Below are positions 23,098 through 25,008 of a stretch of 25,008 bases of DNA, piece by piece (the first letter of the stretch is position 1; the number at the start of each line of letters is the position of its first letter). Both the position numbers and the translations under genes were made by a program. Below the pieces are notes generated by a model. It saw only the letters and a list, made by a program, of their open reading frames with translations. It did no database searches and was not told the origin of the DNA. The DNA is from Cytophagaceae bacterium (GTDB lineage: Bacteria > Bacteroidota > Bacteroidia > Cytophagales > Flexibacteraceae), in the NCBI GenBank assembly GCA_947464365.1, contig CANHWS010000011.1:1-25008 (forward strand), read 5' to 3'.

Positions 23098-25008
23098 CTA
23101 TTGCTTCGTTATGCGTTTGGTGACACGTTGGTCTCCACTCACGATCTCGGCAGTATATAGGCCACTAGATAGGGCCGACAGGTCGAGGTCTAGGCTTGTG
23201 GTTCCTTCAGCAGCTTTGGCAGTGCCGGTCGTCAAGACAGGGCGGCCAAGGACATCAAGGATACGGACAGAAACATTTTGTGCCGTTCCGCCATTGATGT
23301 TAAAGGTCATTTTGCCAGTTGTAGGGTTCGGGAACAGCTCGATGTCAGAAGCAGTCAGGCGATCGTTCAGGCTAGTGAGTGGGCCTAAAGTGATGTTCGA
23401 GCCGCAGCTGGTGATAACCAAGGTATAGGTACCTGAAAGGGTGCCATAGTTCCAAGAGGTATCAGTAGCCCCCGTGATGTTAACACCCTGACGACGCCAT
23501 TGGTAAGTAGCACCAGGTTGACGTGGCACGGACAGCGTAGTCGTCGCTTGGTTGTCCTGTATGGTCTGGTTAATCGGAGTCTCATTAACAGCAGGTACAG
23601 TCAGATTACGTGGGGCACCTTGCCCACAGGAATTCACAGCACGCACAGTCATGACACCACCGGCACCAGCAGCAGCCGTAACGGTGAGGCTTGGAGTAGT
23701 TGTGGTTAGGCTTGTAGCCGACCAGTTGGCACCTGGCAAGGTCCAGACATAGCTAGTGGCACCTGTCACAGCACCAGCGGTGTAGATACGGTTAGTACCT
23801 GCACACATGGCATTGGCCGAGCCATTAGGACGACGGATAGAATCGGAGGCAATCAAGGCACGGGTGACTTGGAACTGACGACCAAAAGCAAGGCCCGGGC
23901 CACACTGACCAGAGGCACGCACACGGATTAGGCCAGTGCGGGTGGCAGTATCAGCCAAGAAGATCTGGATGCTATCGGCGCTTGAAACGAAGACAGTATC
24001 AGTAGGTTGGGCACCAACAGGAACCCAGCCAGAGGTTGGCATCACCCAGCGGTAGCTTGTGGCACCAGTAACGCTGCTGATGCGGTACCAGCGGGTTGAG
24101 TTAACACATTGAGATGTTGTTGACAACCCTGGAGAAGGCAATAGTTGCAAGCTGGTAGGGCGACCTGTGTTGCCTGGGCGTCCAACGACCAATGTCGCAG
24201 CAGGACCAGCACCACATTCGTTAACAGCGACCACACGCAGGGTTCCGCCATTACCAGCAGCACCAGAGATGGTAATGGTATCGGTGGTAGAGTAGCCAGT
24301 GTAGTTAGTACCTGGGAGGGCCCAAACATAATGGGTAGCACCTGGTACCTTTTTGATGATGTACTGACCTGGCTGGTTAGCACAAGCAGAGGCAGGCCCA
24401 CGGAGGCTATCTGGCATCACTGGCAGACCAGCAGTACAGGTAAAGTAAAGATTTGCTAACAAGGCAGACTCACCTTCTGGGCGGGCCGAACCCCATGTTG
24501 GGACGTTGGTTGTAGGAACTGGGCCACCATCAGAAACCAACGGAGCTACAGTTGTAGCCTTGTGGTAACCGACGACACTTATATGGTCTGGTGTTGCACC
24601 AGCGATGACATCAGTCAACTCAACAGTGCCACCACCTGTTCCAGTGACGGGGTCCCAGACATTGCTCAGCAAGGTGCTGTAGGTGATAGCTGATAGGTCA
24701 GCATTATAGATACGGACGAAGGTGTTGGTCCCAGGCATGGTAGGCGCATTAGGATTGGCCTTGAGCATTTTCTGGAATGCATTGCTGGTCGTGATGATGC
24801 GGCCATCGCTCTGACCAACGACCATGATAGATCCGTCAAGATTAAGGGATAGCTTAGTGATTTTGGTCATGGCCAGGGCAGGGTTACCTGTATTTGGGTC
24901 ATGCCAGCCATCCATTAGGGCAGCAGTTAAGTTGGTACCTGTGGTGGCGTCTTTTGCTACCTCGCCAACGTAAGTCGAGCGAACAATCACACCATCGCTA
25001 ATGCGGTA
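23098..25008 (-). CDS. Large secreted T9SS cargo with propeller-like part and PKD-like modules (5' truncated)
   Basis: The frame is open to the window edge, so the N-terminus and signal are missing; the visible part is 636 residues. It opens YRISDGVIVRSTYVGEV, typical of SBBP/propeller-like repeats, and continues to about 190 with LSLNLDGSIMVVGQSDG. Three similar modules follow, at about 200-276, 289-384 and 391-473. Each has G-A-T-x-Y-x-W near its middle (GATHYVWALPG, GATSYRWVMP, GATSYVWTLPG) and a Cys-Gly pair near its end (NECGAG, GQCGPG, NSCGQG), as in PKD-like domains of surface proteins. An Ig-like segment comes next (about 480-550). The last 80 residues (IELFPNPTTGKM, DVLGRPVL, SSGLYTAEI) are a type A sorting domain ending in RITKQ. 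It is exported by T9SS and probably surface-attached. Its ligand is unknown, and the protein is likely much longer. Confidence 0.85.
   Translation of the reverse strand, partial: YRISDGVIVRSTYVGEVAKDATTGTNLTAALMDGWHDPNTGNPALAMTKITKLSLNLDGSIMVVGQSDGRIITTSNAFQKMLKANPNAPTMPGTNTFVRIYNADLSAITYSTLLSNVWDPVTGTGGGTVELTDVIAGATPDHISVVGYHKATTVAPLVSDGGPVPTTNVPTWGSARPEGESALLANLYFTCTAGLPVMPDSLRGPASACANQPGQYIIKKVPGATHYVWALPGTNYTGYSTTDTITISGAAGNGGTLRVVAVNECGAGPAATLVVGRPGNTGRPTSLQLLPSPGLSTTSQCVNSTRWYRISSVTGATSYRWVMPTSGWVPVGAQPTDTVFVSSADSIQIFLADTATRTGLIRVRASGQCGPGLAFGRQFQVTRALIASDSIRRPNGSANAMCAGTNRIYTAGAVTGATSYVWTLPGANWSATSLTTTTPSLTVTAAAGAGGVMTVRAVNSCGQGAPRNLTVPAVNETPINQTIQDNQATTTLSVPRQPGATYQWRRQGVNITGATDTSWNYGTLSGTYTLVITSCGSNITLGPLTSLNDRLTASDIELFPNPTTGKMTFNINGGTAQNVSVRILDVLGRPVLTTGTAKAAEGTTSLDLDLSALSSGLYTAEIVSGDQRVTKRITKQ

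Noticed and set aside
24988..24990. GTG as start of the last cargo gene
   Set aside because: Frame and family pattern (ISDGVIVRSTYVG) continue without a stop to the window edge, so the gene is truncated and this GTG is an internal Val.
1..25008. Mobile element, integrase, tRNA or rRNA
   Set aside because: No transposase-like protein, flanking repeat, attachment site or cloverleaf was recognised by eye; the DUF262 gene shows no visible target duplication.

Overview
The window looks like chromosomal DNA of a member of the Bacteroidota. The reasons are four secreted proteins with C-terminal type IX secretion (T9SS) sorting domains, a PorG/DUF6089-type outer-membrane protein, a PadR regulator next to a PspC-domain membrane protein, start sites without clear Shine-Dalgarno sequences, and a few promoter-like TAnnTTTG elements. 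I cannot name a genus. GC content is roughly 50% overall but very uneven locally (about 27-67% in 60-base lines). No rRNA, tRNA, CRISPR array, insertion sequence or integrase was recognised.

Left part (1-4914): the 3' end of a family-2-like glycosyltransferase and a GT-A/GT8-like glycosyltransferase on the plus strand. They converge across a C10-A9 homopolymer on a minus-strand pair of overlapping genes for secreted T9SS cargo proteins (a beta-helix protein, then a propeller-like protein). A 630-base non-coding stretch follows (4915-5544), unusually rich in CTAG.

Middle-left (5545-10498): a plus-strand PadR regulator and PspC membrane protein, probably an envelope-stress module, then a one-helix small protein. 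Next come a solitary phenylacetyl-CoA epoxidase subunit gene (paaC) ending in a strong hairpin terminator, and a DUF4397-like lipoprotein.

Middle (10756-16404, all minus): a lipoprotein membrane-fusion (HlyD-type) protein and an FtsX/MacB-type permease with no ATPase beside them. Directly downstream, where an ATPase gene might be expected, is a single-chain DUF262-DUF1524 nuclease of the GmrSD/SspE type, a probable anti-phage restriction factor with an extra C-terminal region. A clear terminator at 15305-15332 separates this unit from an SDR sugar epimerase gene.

Right part (16590-25008): a GT-B-like glycosyltransferase, a secreted alpha/beta-hydrolase-like T9SS cargo that abuts it tail to tail, a UDP-glucuronate decarboxylase (UDP-xylose synthase), the PorG-like protein, a helical-repeat protein, and a large truncated T9SS cargo with three PKD-like modules. 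The sugar-nucleotide enzymes and glycosyltransferases probably make surface glycan. T9SS exports the cargo and may attach it to such glycan, but that link is inference. The most notable points are the sharp GC break at the sorting-domain boundary of the 1497-2915 gene, the GmrSD-like gene in the transporter unit, and the Phe in place of the catalytic Tyr in the epimerase.
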